Positions 12,060-24,084 of a stretch of DNA of 64,000 nt are shown here, in pieces (position 1 is the first letter of the stretch; each line of letters begins with the position of its first letter). Source of the DNA: Lonicera japonica (lineage: Eukaryota > Streptophyta > Magnoliopsida > Dipsacales > Caprifoliaceae). The stretch lies in the NCBI GenBank assembly GCA_021464415.1, contig JAKCWG010000448.1, positions 124,001 through 188,000 of the forward strand, written 5' to 3'. Under the pieces are notes generated by a model. That model did not search any database. It was not told the origin of the DNA and saw only the letters and a list, made by a program, of their open reading frames with translations. A program made the position numbers and the translations under genes.

Positions 12060-12600
12060 GATTATAAAAGTGTTACTAAAGGCGGTGCCCAAGCGGCACC
12101 TAGGCTCTAGACTGCACTTAGGCACTTGATTAATCTTTGGATGAATTAGGCGGCCGCTTAAATGTGTTAGGCGGGCTACGCAGATAAACGAGTTTCTTTT
12201 CTTTTTCCTTTTTTTTTCTCTCTTTATTTTAAGAGCAGCCAAATTTTTTTTGTTAAAAGAAGACATTGTGATTTAAGAGAATGGAAGGGAATAAACATTA
12301 TTTGCTCAACCTTATCTTGAACTTTCTTCCTTTTTTCTTTCTATTGTAGCTTCTTTCTTTCTTTCTTATTTTTTTCACAGGCATTTTTATCGTTGCTCGA
12401 AATATTGATAGTTTCAAGTGAATGGGAACCTTTGCTCCAATCTTTTTTTTTTAGTGAATTGAACCTAGTGACTACGTTTCATCTGATTTTGCATTGCACT
12501 ACTATTACATATATATAATTCAAAGCAATGAGCGCCTAGTGCCTAGATGCTTAAAGGCTTAATGGCCGCCCTAGGTGGGCCTATTGCCTTTTAGAAACAT
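12060..12600. mobile_element. MITE-like insert in the NLR intron
   Basis: The left end reads TGTTACTAAAGGCGGTGCCC (from about 12071). The right end, on the minus strand, reads TGTTTCTAAAAGGCAATAGG (from about 12600). The subterminal parts are rich in GCCTAGG/CCTAGGC and GGCGGCC motifs, unlike the AT-rich intron around them. The pattern recalls non-autonomous hAT-like elements. A clean target duplication was not found. Its right end lies about 15 bp from the exon 1 splice donor. Confidence 0.45.
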
Positions 12601-12616
12601 TGGGTAATGAACTTAC

Positions 12617-13643
12617 CTGTATCTCTTCTTCCTGGGAATGCTTTCTTCACTAGCAACTGCCAACTTTCTTCTCTGTTTAGTAACCTCAGTGGATGCAGAA
12701 AAGCAATTGGATCAATGTGGCAAGCCACTTCCTTCTTACGCGTGGTGAGCAATATTCTGCTACGAGTGTATCCATATGGGAAGGCTTGTCGTAAGGCGTT
12801 CCAAACATCATTGTCCCAAATGTCATCAAGAACCACCAAACATTTTTTCTGCTGTTGGATCTGACAAAGTTCCCCTGCTAATTCGTCTTCTATCATTTCT
12901 TTGATCTCTGACTTCCGTTCTGGGCTAAGTTTGATTAGGATTCCTTTTATAACATCCATCTTTTCCCACTTCTGGGAGATACAAACTGAAGCGAAACTAT
13001 TAAAATGGCGTCTGATGTCGGGGTGATGATAAATTTTCATAGCAAGAGTGGTCTTTCCCAAACCACCCATGCCAAAAATGGAAACAACTCGACGATCTGT
13101 GCATTGATTAACCAATTCCCCTACCAATGTCTTGATGTCTTCATCAAATCCCACAAAATCCTCTTCCATAAAATGGGAATAAGACCTCCTTACATGGTTT
13201 AGTCTTTCGTGACTAGAGCTCGGACCTTCTCCTCCTTCCATTACGGCTCTTATGCCATAGTCTCGCAAACTTGCAGTGAGACTGCTGATTTTGATTTTGA
13301 TTCTGTTTATCTTTGAGCCAACCGTGTAGATGGCGATTCCTTCATTGAAGATGCAAGCAAATCTCAAGAGGACGTTTCTTCTCCTCCTGGACGAGACTTT
13401 GAATGCGAAAAGTTCAAGCACGTCCTCAGCGTCGTAAGCGACTTTCCTTATCTCTATCACCAAGTCTTGGAGAGTCGCGCTCTCCTCTTGTCGTCCATCG
13501 ACATCTTTTAAGAAGCAGCGCATCCGCCTCATTTCCGCTTCAAGTTCTTCAAGTTGGTTGCGCACTCCGTACATGAATCTTGCTTCATTAATCAGCAGCT
13601 CTCCAATTTTTTCAACAACGAACTTAACAACCAGCTCGGCCAT
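12617..13643 (-). CDS. NLR disease-resistance protein, exon 1: coiled coil and NB-ARC start
   Basis: First exon, starting at ATG 13643 (MAELVVKFVVEKIGELL), typical of Rx-type N-termini. The coiled-coil domain covers residues 1 to about 140 with an EDVLE motif near 73-77. NB-ARC follows with P-loop GMGGLGKTT (191-199), an RNBS-A region, kinase-2 LVVLDDIW (269-276), RNBS-B SRILLTTR (about 305-312) and an RNBS-C region ending AFPGRRDT. The frame runs seven codons further to a stop, but CAG|GTAAGT at 12617/12616 is a consensus donor, and splicing to 11533 restores the NB-ARC domain. All nucleotide-binding motifs look intact. The role would be ATP/ADP-switched immune signalling in the cytoplasm or at the plasma membrane. 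The exon alone would give a truncated CC-NB protein if the intron were retained. Confidence 0.9.
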
Positions 13644-13718
13644 TTTTCTTTGTGAGAATTGAAACTATGAACTCTCAATTATATTTGATTTGATGCAATA
13701 TATGAGGATGAGGAGCTC

Positions 13719-13727
13719 TATCTATAC
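13719..13727 (-). promoter_or_regulatory. Possible TATA box of the NLR gene
   Basis: GGTATAGATAG on the minus strand lies about 80 bp upstream of the ATG at 13643. This is a reasonable TATA position for a short leader. Weak evidence: the surroundings are AT-rich. Confidence 0.3.
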
Positions 13728-13734
13728 CATTTCT

Positions 13735-14204
13735 CTAAGTAATAATATGATATGCTTCTTTTCTTGAGAATTGACATCCATCTCCTTCTCATTTATTCAC
13801 TTTTAACTTATTTCCTTGCTGACGTACTAAAAGTTTCTGCGTATCTAACACGTACTTTTTTTCCTTCCCATCAACTCTCCTTCCACTTTTAAAATTTAAA
13901 TTAAGAGTTTATATTTTAATTTTTGAAGACATAATTAATATACACAATCTTATAATAATTAATTATTTTGTTCAAATATTGTTTTTATTAAAATTAATGT
14001 ATCTTTAAAAAATTTAAACCCTTAATATAAGACGAAAAAGGCATTTTGACAATGTTTAGGATAGTCTGAACATTAATTTTGTTTGGCTGCTTTTGCTGAT
14101 TTGATGTTAAAAATAAGATACACCAAGCAAAGCTTATCGCATAGCAATATGAAGCAGCCAATATTTGAACCACACCAAAATTCAAAGGTGATTGTGAAGG
14201 CCCC
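13735..14204. other. Upstream DNA of the NLR gene
   Basis: AT-rich, no coding frame. A short block CAAAGGTGATTGTGAAGG at about 14183 recurs at about 18061 (CAAAGGTGATTGTGAAAGG). It marks the left edge of the triplicated region that follows. Confidence 0.45.
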
Positions 14205-17200
14205 TTTTACGATTCCCAGAATTTAGAATTTATTAATACATCCAGTAAAATTATTCGATAAATAAAACATGTAAGAATATCATTTTTACCATTTCTAATC
14301 ATTCACCATTATATTCAAAAATTTAAATGCAATTTAGTTAAATTTGCTTCCCTTAAATTTTTAAAAACTTACTACTAGTATTAATTGTGCCCCTAATATT
14401 GAACAAAATTAATATTAGTTTAAAATTTGTTTCATTAATTTTTTGCAAAAAGTGAGTTTAGTAATTTAGTTTTAAACTTGCCCTCTTTGAAAAAAATAAG
14501 TGAGTTTAGTAATTTAGTTTTAAACTTCCCCTCTTTAAAAAAACATAAAAAAAAAATCTAGCTCCGCCCCTACATGTAGTACATGGATATTTAGTACAAA
14601 AATAGATTTTTTGTTCTGAAAAGATGATGCGACATCTAAGTTAAAAGAAAAAAAAGAGGCGTAACTCAAACTTTGAATATTAAAATAAAATGAATAGAAT
14701 TTGAAAGACCAAAACAAGAATAAAAACAAACTTCATGTAGGTAAAATCTCAATTACTCATTTGTTGCATGGTGGCTTAGGACGAAGGAGCTTACTTGATT
14801 CGTTTAACTTCATGTAGGTCCCGATTATGTGTGATAGAGGCTCAATAAATGCCAACGCTAGGTAGGGTCAATCATATGTCTAGGTGATTGTACTTTAAGT
14901 TTGAAAGCATATCACTTTTATTTTTATTTAATTATTTACTTCTTTTTTTTATTTATATTTATGGATATATGAGCCCGTCACAATTAATTTCACGAGACTC
15001 TAATGTTTATCGGCCAAGAGAAGATACAGTAAACTCAAAAATCTTGATCAAGCCAGAAATCGAACTTGACATTGTGCGCAAAACACTCAATCCTAAGTCT
15101 ATATGTTCTTACCGCTGAAGTAACCCTTTAAATTACGCATATTACTTTTATTTAAAACTAGATATTGTCTGTACCAAAAGATACAACAACATACAAATAT
15201 TAATAAGGAAACCATTATCCCCCATCCCTTAAAATTTTTTTTAAAAAAATTACTATTTTACCAATTAAAATTACTTCTAAAAATTATAAATATATTGCAT
15301 ATTAGTTAAGTTTGTCTCCCTTAAATTTTTAAAAGCTAACTATTAGTATTAATCGCCCCCCTAATATTAAAATAAAATAATATTAGTACTAAATTTTATT
15401 TGTTAATTCTGCAGAAACTATAGTAATTTAGTATTAAACTTGATACTTCATCCAAAAACTGAATTCTTCCTTCAAAAAAATTTACAGGACATAATTTAAA
15501 ATAAAAGTGAAATGTAACTCAAATTTTAACTACCAAAATAATATGAATTGAACTTTAAATATCAAAATGAGAAAACAAGCAAACTTTAAGTGATTAAACT
15601 CCATTTTGATGCATTATTGTCTTGATGATTTGTGACGCTGGGTCTTTGACGATGAGCTTTAACAGGGGATACATTACTCTCAAAGTCTTTTTCATAAACT
15701 TATTAGGTCTTTGTTTATTTTTCTTTCAAAACACTTCTTAAATCATAAAATTATTTTTCTTGTTTTAACGAGAAATCTTCAATCTCATTCATATAAAATT
15801 TTGGGAATACAATCAAAATAATAATTCTCTGCCAAAATAATTTTATGTCAAATTAAAAGTAATAAAAATGAGATGGTTTGCTCCTGAAAGGAATTGGCAA
15901 TAGCATCTCTCAAAATTTTATTATTTTGTTAGAATTTAGCATTTATATCTACTGGGGTAGAAAGAAACTAAGAGGATCCCCAATACTCTCTTAATACATG
16001 CATACAGCCCGTGCTATGCACGAGAGTATGTAAAATCCGTCTCATTATGATTTTAACAAAAAAAACAAGTCGTAACAATATATGTTCAAGAACTGTAGAA
16101 AATCATAGCATAATAATTTCATATATATGGGTAACGCGATGGGGGTCCTATCCACTAAAACTTATGGTCGATACCTCTTTATTTTAACGTGTTTTTGTTG
16201 TATTTAAGGGAAATAATTCTTGAAATATTGCTTTACGAACTATATCACGGATGTTGAATATGATACTCACTAGATGTTGTTACTAATTTGTAATAAATAA
16301 TAATGTAGTATATAGTTTGGACATTCCCAAAGTTTACAATTTATTAATACACCAAGTATAATTATTGGTATATAAAGCAGGTAAGAATATAATTTTTACC
16401 ATCCCTGATCGCTTGCCATTATATTAAAAAATTTAAATGCGATTTAGTTAAGTTTGCCTCCCTTAAATTTTTAAAAGCTAACTACTATTATTAATCGTGT
16501 CCCTAACATTGAACAAAAATAATATTAGCACAAAATTTGTTTCATTGACTTTTAGAAATGTGACTTTATCAATTTAATTTTAAATTGACCCTTTTAAAAC
16601 TATATATATAAAATTCCTTCCCTCCATGTGGTACATGGATATTTCATATTTAGTCCAAAAAAAATAGATTTTTTATTACAAAAAATGACGTAACATATCT
16701 AAATTAAAAAGTGAAAGAAACGCAGTTCAAATTTTGAGAAATAAAATAAAATAAAATAAAATAAATTTTAATTTTAAAGACCGAAATGAGTAAAAAAGCA
16801 AACTTCGAGCATGGAAAATATCAATTACCCATTTGTCGCATTGCAGTTTAAGACGACGGTGCCTACTTGGTTGGTTCTACTTTATTTAGATGCATTATTT
16901 AAGTTTTAAGTTCTACTTTATTATTTTTATTTATTTAATTATTTTTTCTTCTTCTTTTTTTGAGTATTTGTGGATATTTGAGCCCATCCGGCCAACTAAT
17001 TCCGTAAGACTGACGTTTATTAATCATGAGAAACTGCATTGGTCCAAAAAATCTTGACACACCAAAAAATAAAACCTGAGATTGTGTCATAAATATATTA
17101 TTAAGGAAACAATTGTCCCCTACTCCCTTAAAATTTTAAAAAATTACTATTTTACCAATTAAAGTTACTTCTAAAAATTACAAATATATGCATATTAGTT

Positions 17201-18790
17201 AAGTTTGTCTCCTTTAAATTTTAAAAGCTAACTACTAGTATTAATCACCCCTTAATATTGAAATAAAATGATATTAGAACAAAATTTTGTTCGTTAATTC
17301 TGCAGAAAATTTAGTAATTTAGTATTAAACTTGATACTCCACTAAATTTTCAAAAATCGCTAACTACTTTTAAAAGTTACAAATATATACAAACCAGTTA
17401 AGTTTGCCTTCCCTATATTCTTAAAAGTTAACTACTTGTATTAATCGTCCCGGTAATAATGCGTAAAACAAAATTATAAGTAATAAATTTTCTTCTTTAT
17501 TACTATGTCCCTGCATGTGACCTATGGATAATAAGTTCAAATAATGGATTTTTCGTTTGAAAAAGTGATGAGACATTTAAGTTAAAATGAAAGTAAGATG
17601 CAACATAAATTTAAAATATTAAAATGAGACGAATCTAATTTTAAAAACCGAAATGAGAAAGTTAGGAAACTTTAAACAAGCAAAATGTCAATTGCCCTTC
17701 TGTAACGTAGTGGTAAGGACGAAGGTGCTTACTTGGTGCATTCAACTTTAATTATTCAGATGCATTATTGTCTTGATGATTAATGACGCGGGTCCTTCGC
17801 GTCCGTTTCAACTTTATGTTAATTTCACGTGGGGTGCATTATTAGGCCTATCTTCATTTCTCTTTCAAGTATCATATTAAATCATAAAAAAAAGTTATTA
17901 ACAAATAATGATATTTGTATTTTATAAAATAATATTTTAATATTTTAAAATTATTTTTAATGGCAAAAAAATATTTAATAATTAAAAGATGTATAAATTC
18001 ATTATATTAACGTGCACTTACTTAAAAACACAACACATGAAAACTAGAAGTCTGAAAATTCAAAGGTGATTGTGAAAGGCACCTTTTGATTGGACATTAT
18101 TATACTCTCAAGTTCCCAATGAATGGAGACCGTGTATTATATCATATATAATAATACTATATTCATTGTCTTTATTTATTGAATAATCAAACTAGATGTA
18201 TCAATATATATATATATATATATATAGTTTAGACATTTTCAAAAATTAAAATTTATTAGTACATCTGGTGTAATTATTCGATAAATAAAGCAGGTAAGAT
18301 TATCATTTTTACCATCCTTAATCATTCACCATTATACTCAAAAATTTAAATGCGATTTAGTTAAGTTTGCCTCCCTTATATTTTTAAAAGCTAACTACTA
18401 GTGTGTATCATGCCCCTAGTATTGAATAAAAATAATATTAGCACAAAATTTGTTTCTTTAATTTTGCAAAAAGTGACTTTTGTAATTTAGTATTAAACTT
18501 TTCCTCTTTAAAAAAAATGTATAGCTCTGCCTCTACATGTGGCACATGGATAACTAATAGAAAAATGGATTTTCTGTTAAAAAAAGATAACGTGACATCT
18601 CAATTAAAAGAGAAAAAAGAAGCAACTCAAACTTTGAATACCAAAATTAAAAAATGAAATTTTAAAAACCGAAATGATAATAAGCTTATACAGATAAAAT
18701 GTTAATTACCCATTTGTTGTACTTGAGATCATGCACCAAATCACTCAATCATAAGTATGCCCTTACCATTGAGGTAACCTCTTGGGGTTA
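14205..18790. repeat. Non-coding segment in three divergent tandem copies (about 2 kb period)
   Basis: A block of about 550-700 bp recurs at about 14205, 16315 and 18228. Each copy runs AATTTATTA.TACA, then a GGTAAGAAT/GGTAAGATT block with ATTTTTACC, then AAATTTAAATGC.ATTTAGTTAA, then CTAACTACTAGT-like and TAATTTAGT.TTAAACTT. A second, related block recurs at about 15185 and 17105 (TAATAAGGAAACCATT/CAATT, then TTACTATTTTACCAATTAAA). A third variant lies at about 17345-17770. A CTTGATGATT..TGACGC.GGGTC stretch occurs at about 15633 and 17773. No copy has a long frame. Divergence between copies suggests an old segmental duplication. The source element was not recognised. Confidence 0.75.
18206..18226. 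repeat. (TA)n microsatellite
   Basis: Uninterrupted alternating TA/AT run. Confidence 0.9.
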
Positions 18791-18894
18791 TTGTTGAGAC
18801 TCCAATCCGTGATAGCCACAAGAACTCTAAAACTTTCGGAAAAACACTTTATGTAGTCCAGGGCTGACCCACACACTAGAACTAATTCAAGAGG

Positions 18895-20350
18895 TTTTGT
18901 TGTCTAAACGAACCTATTTCAAGTGGGTATATTAGAGAAAGAGAAGAGCATACGTGGAGGTGGAAATCTTTAAAGCAAGGCTTGTTGCAAAAGGGTTCAC
19001 TCAGAAAGAATGAATCAATTATAATGAAACATTTTCACCGGTCAAATTCTCTTATCCATTGCGGCTCATCTTGATTATGAAATTTGGCAAATGGATGTCA
19101 AGACAGCTTTCCTTAATGGAAGTCTTGATGAAAGCATCTATATGATGCAGCTAGATGGATTCATAGCAAAGGGCCAAGAGCACATGTTGTTCAAGTTTAA
19201 GAAGTCTATTTATGGGCGTAAGCAGGCGTCTAGATCTTGGAACATCCGTTTTGATCAGGCAATCAAGTCTTTTGGTTTTGATCAATGTCCGGATGAGTCT
19301 TGTGTGTATAAAAGGCGCAACGAAAATGTAGTGGTATTTTTAGTATTGTACGTAAATGATATCTTACTTATTGGGAACGATATGGGGTTATTATCTTCAG
19401 TGAGAGTATGGTTATCAAGTCAATTCAATATGAAGGACTTTTGAGAAGCTAGTCACATCCTTGGTATTAAACTTATGCGAGATCGAAAAAATAAGATGTT
19501 GGGCTTGTCACAAGCTACTTATATTGATACAATTCTTTCCAGATTTAGTATGCAGGATTCCAAGAAAGGGTTTTTCCCTTTCAGGCATGGAATCACTCTA
19601 TCCAAGGATCAATGTCTTAAGACACCTGATGAGATAGAGAAAATGAAAGCAGTTCCTTATGCCTCGGCAGTAGGAAGCCTCATGTATGCTATGTTATGTA
19701 TTAGACCAGACATCTACTTTACTGTTAGCATGGTTAGCAGATACCAGTCTAATCCCGAGCAAGAATACTGGATTACTGTAAAATATATACTTAAGTACCT
19801 TAAAAGGACTCGAGATCTTATGTTCGTTTACCAGGCATATAGTCTAGTGCCCATTGGGTACACAGACTCAGATTTTCAGTCAGATAAAGATTCTAGAAAG
19901 TCAACTTCAAGATAAGTGTTTACTCTAGGTGGTGGGGCCATTAGTTGAAGGAATATTAAGCAGTCTTGTATTGCTGACTCCACCATGAAAGCTGAACATG
20001 TGACTGCTTCAGAAGCGGTTAAAGAGGCAGTTTGGCTCAGGAACTTTCTTATGGATCTAGTTGTGGTACCTTCAGTGCATTCAGCTATTGCACTTTATTG
20101 TGATAAAAATGGAGCAGTCGCAAATTCGAAGGAGCCGAGGACTCATAAGAGGGGAAAACACATAGAGCGCAAGTATCATCTAATTAGAGATATTGTACAG
20201 AGAGGCGATGTCATAGTGACTAAGATTGCATTAGGAGACAACCTAGCAGATCCTTTTACAAAGAGCTTACCAGCTAAGACTTTTGATAGTCACGTTGAGG
20301 GAATGGGAGTGAGGTGCATAGCTGCATGGCTTTTAGTCTAAGTGGGAGAT
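18895..20350 (+). pseudogene. Copia element B, 3' half: RT and RNase H with polypurine tract
   Basis: 5'-truncated copia pol. It is readable from about 18955 (FKARLVAKGFTQKE, then a stop) through MDVKTAFLNGSLDESIYM (from 19091), KSIYGRKQASRSWN, and the catalytic region YVNDILLIGND, where copia enzymes normally have YVDD. After a stop at 19442 the frame resumes at 19475. It gives YASAVGSLMYAMLCIRPDI and DSDFQSDKDSRKSTS, then breaks, and ends with the RNase H segment ADSTMKAEHVTASEAVKEAVW (split by a stop at about 19913) and HIERKYHLIRDIVQRGD up to 20341. A purine-rich AAGTGGGAGAT at 20340-20350 is the polypurine tract next to the 3' LTR. Integrase, protease and gag are absent. Confidence 0.9.
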
Positions 20351-21691
20351 TGTTAGAGTGATATACTAAAAGCCATGGTTTTATTATTATTATTGTTGGT
20401 TTTGATATGTTAAATAGACTTGGTTTTGCTATTTTAAATGGGAATCTTTATAGGCAATGGTTGCATTATATTATTTATTTAAATAATGTGCATGTATGTC
20501 TTTTATTCCATATAGTAGATGATTTGGTGTGTAGAATATAGCTTGCACACAGAGGATCATATCATCGGTTCTTATAGAATATAAGTTTATTGGTTCACGG
20601 TCTTAGATGGAATTGGACAACCATCGGTAGGATTGTAGCACAAGTTTTAGTATTTTATCTTGACTATAGGAAACTGTATAGTTTTAACTAGTTGTACTAG
20701 TACACTTTGTGTGTATTGAACATGACCAATTTGGGTCAATTATTTTTATACTGACAATATAAAACAATTTAAAATCTCATGGTTATTATAATTACTTATG
20801 CTCTTAATCTTGAAATAATTAATGACATATATATTTAGTGTTTGTTGTTTTGACTCGTTAAGAGTTAAATTCATTTATGGATCAACAATTTTCGTGAATT
20901 GGATGATGACACTATATGTATGATGAATATTAATTATTGACGGAATCCATGTCCCGGTATAGAGATTGATGATAACCCCTTGAGAAGCTTATAAGTTTTG
21001 ATCATGTCAAACCCTGCAGGTAGATTATGTTAATCCGACATGTCAAATAAATTAAGTGGTAGGCTCAAGGATTAATAAGTCATTTAAGTGGTAGGCTCAA
21101 GGATTAAGAAGTCATTTAAATATAATTGTCAATAATTTAATTTAAATGACGGTTGTTTGAAATCTTAATGTGGGAGAATAATAAGTATTTAATAATAATG
21201 AACTCAAAATATAATTTTGAGATAAAGACATGAGTGCAATTATAATTCTTTAGTGGTATGAATTATAATTTATGGAATGAATCAATTCTTAATCAAATTA
21301 GGATTCCGGTTTTGCATAGTGAGCCCAAACACTTATTTCTCCTTAGGTTCCCTATTGTAGCCTTATATCTACACCAGCCTTGCCTCTTCTCTTGACACGA
21401 GAATTCTCACGAATTTAGGGTTTGTGCCGTAGAGAGTAGAGAAGGAAATCTTCGTGACACCGCAACCCACACTCGGTACAGGATTGCATGGCAAAAGGAA
21501 TATGATAGAAGATCATGAGGTTCCATTGAGCCAGTGTTCTCGATTTGTCTACACCAACTCTTGTTCGTGCTAAGACGAAATCAAACCAGAGAGATCTCGA
21601 AGGTAAAATCCGATTCTGTACCAGGGTTTTACATAAAAAATTTGTTCGGACTATACACAATATTAAACAATTCTAGAAATAAGTTTCCATA
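20351..21691 (+). mobile_element. 3' LTR of copia element B
   Basis: It starts TGTTAGAGTGATATACTAAA directly after the polypurine tract and ends near AAGTTTCCATAA at about 21691. It aligns along its length with the solo LTR at 6511-7813. A local duplication of AAGTGGTAGGCTCAAGGATTA occurs near 21054-21110. The terminal CA seen in the solo LTR is altered here. No target duplication can be tested because the 5' LTR is missing. Confidence 0.85.
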
Positions 21692-22770
21692 AACTAGTTC
21701 ATGGAGGAAAACAAAATAATTGGCCTTTAGTTTTAGCTTTCTTTTCCTTAGTTAATTCTCTTTTGTTGTAGAGATAGTGAGTGAATTTGTGTATATATAG
21801 TGAGAAAAATAGTTGAAGATATATTATAGTTAGGAGAACTTAATAGAGTACAAAATAATTAAAATGATTGCTAGATATGGGCGGAGTGGTAATTGGTGGC
21901 GGAGGGAGATTGATGGGAAGAGAGAAGAGAGAATGTCAATGAAGGAGAGAGAAATTAAAGAAAGATAATTTTTTGTTTGGCAATTGAAAAATAGTTGGGG
22001 TGACTTTACATGATTTTGTAAGATTTGATTGGGTGTGTTTAATGTTTTTAAAATAGGGATGGAGTGCTAATATTCACGCACTTTGAAAATACTAAATCAT
22101 ATAAAGAGGCTGATGAGTATAGGGATATTTGGAACGGTAGTACCTTAACGTATGGAAATTAAAGCACCATCTGTAATTAAGAATGAATAACAAAATAAGT
22201 CATCTATGATGGTCATTTCTACCAACCCAAATTTGTATAATTGAAATTCAATGTACTAAAAATTATCTCCAATGGTAGTTTTTATATCCATTTCCATATG
22301 ACGTTGCAATTGAGTCACAGAAAAAATTTCTATCAGCATTTCTACATGTAGAAATGATCATAAAAAAATTCTATCCTACATGGAAACAAATAAATGGACC
22401 CCGTAACTCTTTAACCAATCAAATTGGTTATATTTTTTAAGATAAGGTGCCACCTTTTAAGAAAGTAAGATATAGAAAACAAAATTGTAGATTATTGCTT
22501 TTAGACTTTTCTATCAACACAATTATATTGCGAAATAGATATAGAAATTTCCTAAATATATAATGACATGTAGGATATAAATGAATTTTTAGAAAAAGCC
22601 ATTGGGGATGGCCTTAGGAAGTGCTAAGATAAAGGAAATTGTTCATATGGGTGAGTAATAGTCTAATAGAAAGAGAAAATACAATTAATGACATTATTAG
22701 GTAAAGTAATTGAAAATGGTTAAAGTAATTGAAAATGACATTATTAGTTAAAGTAATTGATTAATTTATC
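21692..22770. repeat. Dispersed repeat, copy 1 (related to 41985-43260)
   Basis: From TTCATGGAGGAAAACAAAAT it is collinear with 41985 onward: GGCCTTTAGTTTTAGCTTTC, the GAGTGAATTTGTGTATA block, GGAGGGAGATTGATGGGAAG, TTACATGATTTTGTAAGATT, and then a Harbinger-like MITE. No coding frame. Unclassified, perhaps a non-coding part of a transposon or an old segmental duplication. Confidence 0.7.
22199..22613. mobile_element. Harbinger-like MITE, copy 1
   Basis: About 415 bp. The degenerate left end GTCATCTATGATGG and right end CCATTGGGGATGGCC form an imperfect inverted repeat. It is the same element, in the same place within the larger repeat, as the better-preserved copy at 42742-43159. Confidence 0.65.
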
Positions 22771-23256
22771 AAATTGTTTCTTATATTTAAATCGTCCCGA
22801 AGTTATATTTAATCTATTAATAGACTATCACATATTTAATTATGAGCAATGAAAAATTGACTAACAAATATATTCGATCAAACAACTAGTCGCACTATTT
22901 ACACCCTACAATTTATTTTGTTTCACTCCCATCTTACAAAATGCACCTTTTCTTTTTCTATTTGCACACTACACTTTATACATAAAACACATAAAAAAAT
23001 AAATAAAAATAAAAAACCTCCTATCCAAACCAACAACCACTAATGTGCCAAGAAATTGGTATGCTGTAGCCTACTAATTTACACTTTAGAGAGTGTATAT
23101 TTTTATATTTGCAGTATTTCTCAGGTGCTTAGAATTAAATGGAGAAAGTTGACTTTTGAACAAAGTAATTTGGACTTAAGACGGAAAAGTTATGGCAAAC
23201 AGAAAATTTGTGAAGAAGTAGGAAAGCTATGTGGAAGGAATTAAAAAGAAAATATG
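22771..23256. other. AT-rich DNA without recognised features
   Basis: Left flank of the MULE at 23265. No convincing gene or transposon end was seen. Confidence 0.4.
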
Positions 23257-23264
23257 TAAATTAA

Positions 23265-23320
23265 GGGTGGTGATGTTGGCACCCCCAATATCACTTGGTA
23301 ACACTCCCACTAAAAAAAAC
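23265..23320 (+). repeat. Left terminal inverted repeat of the MULE
   Basis: GGGTGGTGATGTTGGCACCC followed by CCCAATATCACTTGGTAACA. Nearly identical, inverted, to 30560-30614. Transposase would recognise such ends. Confidence 0.9.
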
Positions 23321-23749
23321 ACTAAATTGTTATTTACACCCCACTTGTTTTAATTTAATAGAAAGTTAAGTAATCTTTAACTAGTTAAAGATTAATTCCC
23401 CTCCAAAGTTAATCAAACATTTACCCCCAAATTAAATTCCCCTCCAAAACTCTTCTTTTCCACTATCTCTACCATCTTCAACCTAGTTTAGCAACAAATT
23501 TTGGTTGCACCAAAATAGCCAACAAAACTTCCACACCATTGATGCAAAAGGGTAAGCTTCAGAAGAATGGAAGGAAAAAAAGAAATTTTGGAACATAATA
23601 AGAAAAACAAGGAAAAAATAGTTAATCAAAGAGAGGTATACATGTTTTTATTATGTTTCATTATTTAAATTATTTTCATAACATACATATCATATATATA
23701 TATATATATATATATTCAAACAACACATTTTTCTATTTAAATCACAAGA

Positions 23750-23945
23750 AGGTTTACTCAGTTCCCCGTAACCGAGTTGCAGGCTCATACAATCGGCTGC
23801 TCTAAACCGAGTATGGCCATTTTTTTGCACAGTTGAAAAAAGCTCATTCGGTTGTCAGAGACGAAGTACATATGATCTTACCCAGTTATTAACGGCCGAG
23901 TGTGTGCTACAACTCTAGGTCCTCAAGGGCCGATTGCACTAGTTT
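23750..23945. repeat. Subterminal CCGAGT/ATTCGGTTG motif patch
   Basis: Several diverged copies of ACCGAGT, CTCATTCGGTTG and GGCCGAGTG occur within 200 bp. They use the same vocabulary as the palindrome array at 26041-26740 but without regular spacing. Confidence 0.55.
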
Positions 23946-24084
23946 TCCAATTATAAATGTTAGAATGTCTTATTTTCATGATTTATGTTCTCTTGAGTCT
24001 ACGGTATGGCCAGAGCGTTCATTTCTTGAAGAAATTGATTTCTCTGTAATTGACTGAATATCTCAAAATCCAAAACTTGTTCAT

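Noticed and set aside
19475..19915. A functional copia polyprotein in element B
   Set aside because: The RT-RNase H region is broken at 19442 and 19913 and lacks gag, protease and integrase.
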